DNA from: Chlorobiota bacterium | GTDB taxonomy: Bacteria > Bacteroidota > Ignavibacteria > Kapaibacteriales > NICIL-2 | Length of the DNA: 6,838 nt | Assembly: GCA_003695605.1 (NCBI GenBank) | Contig: RFIK01000208.1 | Coordinates: forward strand, 1-6,838 | Direction of reading: 5' to 3' | Shown here: positions 4,756 to 6,838 of the stretch, piece by piece | Numbering within the stretch: position 1 is the first letter of the stretch | How the letters are laid out: every line of letters begins with the position of its first letter | The notes under the pieces: generated by a model | What the model saw: only the letters and a program-made list of their open reading frames with translations | Database searches by the model: none | What the model was told of the DNA's origin: nothing | Made by a program: the position numbers and the translations under genes

Positions 4756-6838
4756 CTACCGCACAACCACAAGTGGCACACTTACCCGCCCGGCATTAGT
4801 CATTGCTACCACGATGTACACCCCTGGCGCAAGCGTCGAACAATCCAGTTCGGCAATCGTTCCGTCGGTGCGGAGTGGTACATCGCGTTGCCGCCCTTCG
4901 AGGCTGAGCAGACGTACCTCCGTTGGCCGCTGGGCAAGCTCGATGCGGACCACATCAGTAGCAGGCTGTGGTGAGGCACTCCATTCGACAGCATGTGGCT
5001 CCTGGACGTTGAGCGCACTGGGTGTTGTTCCACGCAAGACAAGTCGCACCGTCGGTTCATCGTAGTCGTTCGATGCAATCGTCAGCAGCGCGGTGCGCCA
5101 GCGGGTTTCCTCCTGCTGCGGCGAATACTCCAGCGTGAGAGTGAGCTGCTCCCCACTGCGGAGCCAGAGTCCCTCGGCAGGAAGCGGTGGCTGGGTGCTT
5201 ACGATCCGAAAGCCGAGATTGGCGGGGAACGAGCTCACTTGCACTTGCGTGATACGAAGCGCTGCTGCGGTCGCTGGGCGTATCGTGAGCTGCCGACGTA
5301 CTGGTGTGCCAACAGGTGTTGCTCCGAAATCAATCGTATCGCGTGGAACGTCTAGTTGCGGCACCGGTCCCACGCGGAAGTTGAAGATTGCGCCCTTGCC
5401 GCAATCGCCGTCGAGCGTGAAGACGCGTTTACCCTGCGCAGAAATCCAGAGCGCTCCGCTACCGAGCTGTTGCTGGGTCGCCCACCACGAAAGCCCATAG
5501 CCAGCTGGGTTATCGAATCGGAACTGGTAACAACCATCCTCGAGCTGGAGGAGGGCAATATCGGTGACTTCATCGCCCAAGTTACTCCGCTCGGCAATGA
5601 TTGCGCCATTGTCGAGTCGCTCCAAGCGCCATGCCAGCCCTTGCTCGGCAGCAGCTCGGTTGGTTTTGAAGTACACGACGACGGAATCGCCCGGCACGGT
5701 CGGCGCGTCGGTAAATGTCGAAACAGCACGATGGAACAGCCCTTCCTGGTTCAGCTGGCCATTGACGTGCGTGATGGCGACCTCCAGCCGCCGCGGCGCG
5801 GGTGGATCGAGGACCCCCGCCATCGTTGGTAGTTCGATGCTCGCAGTATCCCCGAGACGAAGCGGTGATGAGGCAGTCCACTGGAACTGCTGCATCGGCT
5901 GACCATCGAAGGCGTACGCAAGCTGCAGTGAGCGAATGCTATCGCGTCCATCGTTGCGAACGACCACGAGTGGACGTCCGCACGTGGGGTTGAGCCGTCG
6001 CATCGGCGGAGCATCGGTAGGTGTGCGGAGCTCGACGATGCTCGCGCGCGTTCCGAACGCTGGTCGCCGCGCGTAGAGCACCTGGGCGGTGATGAGGTAC
6101 GACGACGGATGCGCGCTGAACTGTTCGTTGACATATGGCTCCATCTGGTAGTCGAGCACAGACTCCTGGCCTGGCTGAACGTTGGCGGTTATCCACTGCT
6201 CCCACGGATGCACGACATCGCCCGGACACCATCCAGCGCGCGAAAGCGGCCAAGTGCCATCCTGCGGATACACAGGATTCCACCCGCAGTCATCCCGCCA
6301 GAGGTGCTGGCGGTAGGTTGCGCGCTGTCCGACGACGATTCTGTGGGTTTTCTCAGCAAACTCTGCTGCATTATCCGTCCCGCCGAAGCCGTGTCCGGTT
6401 GTCGTAATGCGGAGCTTGACCATCTCGGCACTCGATGGAACACGGAAACGTTTGCCTGTCGTGTATTGATCAATCGGGTCGTTGGGATTGCCGTAGGGGA
6501 AGGACCCATCGATGAGCTGGTCGAGCGCGAACACCTCATAAGGCGGCACACCGTCGACTGCTTGGATCCACGCTGTGAAAATGGCGCTCTGCGTCCAGCC
6601 TTGATACTGCACAACGACGGTCGTACTATCACCGAAGAGGAAGCGGTAATCGGTCACGTCCCACTGCCACGTCCACGACCACGTACTGGGGCGATTGGCT
6701 GCATAGGGGGTGATAAAACGTGCGATTTCGATCCGTTCAGCAATTGGATTGCCGTTCGAATCGCGTTCGGCCGATGGACGCACGACAAAGAAACGGACGG
6801 TGTAGTCCCATTCACCCAGCCCACGACCACACGGACAC
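4756..6838 (-). CDS. PNGase F-like multidomain secreted protein with T9SS sorting domain (5'-truncated)
   Basis: The frame is open from the right edge to a TAG at 4758-4756; 693 residues are visible, and the signal peptide and first strands are missing. An internal GTG at 6783 is not the start, because homology continues upstream (GEWDYTVRFF, 6816-6787). Numbering from that GTG: about 1-240 match both jelly-roll domains of peptide-N-glycosidase F, including ARFITPY (21-27), DVTDYRF (42-48), LRITTTGHG (124-132), AEFAEKTH (140-147) and SRAGWCPG (181-188). PNGase F cleaves intact N-glycans from asparagine, leaving Asp. Of its active-site acids D60, E206 and E118 (remembered numbering), the first two are present (Asp at 6807-6805, E141), but the third is Gln61. 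About 265-475 holds two beta-sandwich modules, the second with GCYQFRFDNPAGYG. About 476-588 is an ASH/choice-of-anchor-D-like domain, and 599-675 a T9SS C-terminal signal. The protein should reach the cell surface. Fold assignment is strong; glycosidase activity is uncertain. Confidence 0.9.
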   Translation of the reverse strand, partial: CPCGRGLGEWDYTVRFFVVRPSAERDSNGNPIAERIEIARFITPYAANRPSTWSWTWQWDVTDYRFLFGDSTTVVVQYQGWTQSAIFTAWIQAVDGVPPYEVFALDQLIDGSFPYGNPNDPIDQYTTGKRFRVPSSAEMVKLRITTTGHGFGGTDNAAEFAEKTHRIVVGQRATYRQHLWRDDCGWNPVYPQDGTWPLSRAGWCPGDVVHPWEQWITANVQPGQESVLDYQMEPYVNEQFSAHPSSYLITAQVLYARRPAFGTRASIVELRTPTDAPPMRRLNPTCGRPLVVVRNDGRDSIRSLQLAYAFDGQPMQQFQWTASSPLRLGDTASIELPTMAGVLDPPAPRRLEVAITHVNGQLNQEGLFHRAVSTFTDAPTVPGDSVVVYFKTNRAAAEQGLAWRLERLDNGAIIAERSNLGDEVTDIALLQLEDGCYQFRFDNPAGYGLSWWATQQQLGSGALWISAQGKRVFTLDGDCGKGAIFNFRVGPVPQLDVPRDTIDFGATPVGTPVRRQLTIRPATAAALRITQVQVSSFPANLGFRIVSTQPPLPAEGLWLRSGEQLTLTLEYSPQQEETRWRTALLTIASNDYDEPTVRLVLRGTTPSALNVQEPHAVEWSASPQPATDVVRIELAQRPTEVRLLSLEGRQRDVPLRTDGTIAELDCSTLAPGVYIVVAMTNAGRVSVPLVVVR
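4759..4989 (-). other. T9SS type A C-terminal sorting domain (part of the PNGase F-like protein)
   Basis: The last ~77 residues follow the type IX secretion sorting pattern: an ASPQPATD box (the usual SPNPA), a VRLLSLEGR strand (usual V.L.d..Gr.v), a LDCSTLAPGVYIVV strand (usual LdlS.L..GvYfv.v) and a terminal basic end VPLVVVR (usual KlvvR). The domain directs Sec-exported proteins through the outer-membrane T9SS translocon, where the signal is normally cleaved and the protein attached to the cell surface or released. It implies that the genome encodes a full T9SS, although none of its machinery is in this window. Confidence 0.88.

Noticed and set aside
4771..4785. Short inverted repeats (CCAC-AA-GTGG; AAGTG-GCA-CACTT) after the tRNA as a terminator
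   Set aside because: Stems of only 4-5 bp without a following T-run, inside coding sequence of the opposite strand.
4496..5065. Plus-strand frames running through the tRNA (4496-5065 and 4645-4974)
   Set aside because: They read across a perfect tRNA gene and antisense to the T9SS sorting domain; the tRNA explains the sequence.

Overview
The window looks like chromosomal DNA from a moderately GC-rich member of the Bacteroidota/Chlorobiota supergroup. Three things point that way: a C-terminal sorting domain of the type IX secretion system (T9SS) on the large minus-strand protein, a TAnnTTTG-type promoter element directly upstream of the tRNA, and a surface lipoprotein with a CX4CH haem-like motif of a kind I associate with these phyla. 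A Kapabacteria- or Ignavibacteria-like lineage would fit the base composition, but that is a guess. There is no sign of phage, IS elements, CRISPR or plasmid functions; this looks like ordinary housekeeping and envelope DNA.

Layout on the plus strand: bases 1-1156 hold a 5'-truncated M16 zinc peptidase with an intact HXXEH-X75-E zinc site. Two bases later comes a secreted M16 homologue (1159-3330) that has lost the zinc site, keeps the Arg/Tyr pair that the first protein lacks, and carries an extra LolA-like C-terminal domain. The two appear to be the catalytic and non-catalytic halves of one periplasmic heterodimeric peptidase. A hairpin terminator (about 3348-3384) closes this operon. A new unit follows: panB (3468-4283, pantothenate/CoA biosynthesis), overlapped by 20 bases by a small lipoprotein gene (4264-4638) with a CX4CH motif. 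A tRNA-Leu(CAA) gene follows at 4666-4752.

The minus strand from the right edge down to 4756 is filled by one 5'-truncated gene encoding a peptide-N-glycosidase F (PNGase F)-like protein. It is followed by further beta-sandwich domains, an ASH/choice-of-anchor-D-type domain and a T9SS sorting domain. It should be exported across the outer membrane and held at, or released from, the cell surface. Its stop codon lies only 3 bases from the 3' end of the convergent tRNA.

No new multi-gene system is evident. The most interesting points are the complementary active-site losses in the M16 pair, the PNGase F homologue that keeps two acidic active-site residues but has Gln at the third, the CX4CH lipoprotein with HPP where relatives have MPP, and the very tight tRNA/CDS convergence. 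Family comparisons (PNGase F, PanB, M16) are from memory and were not computed here.
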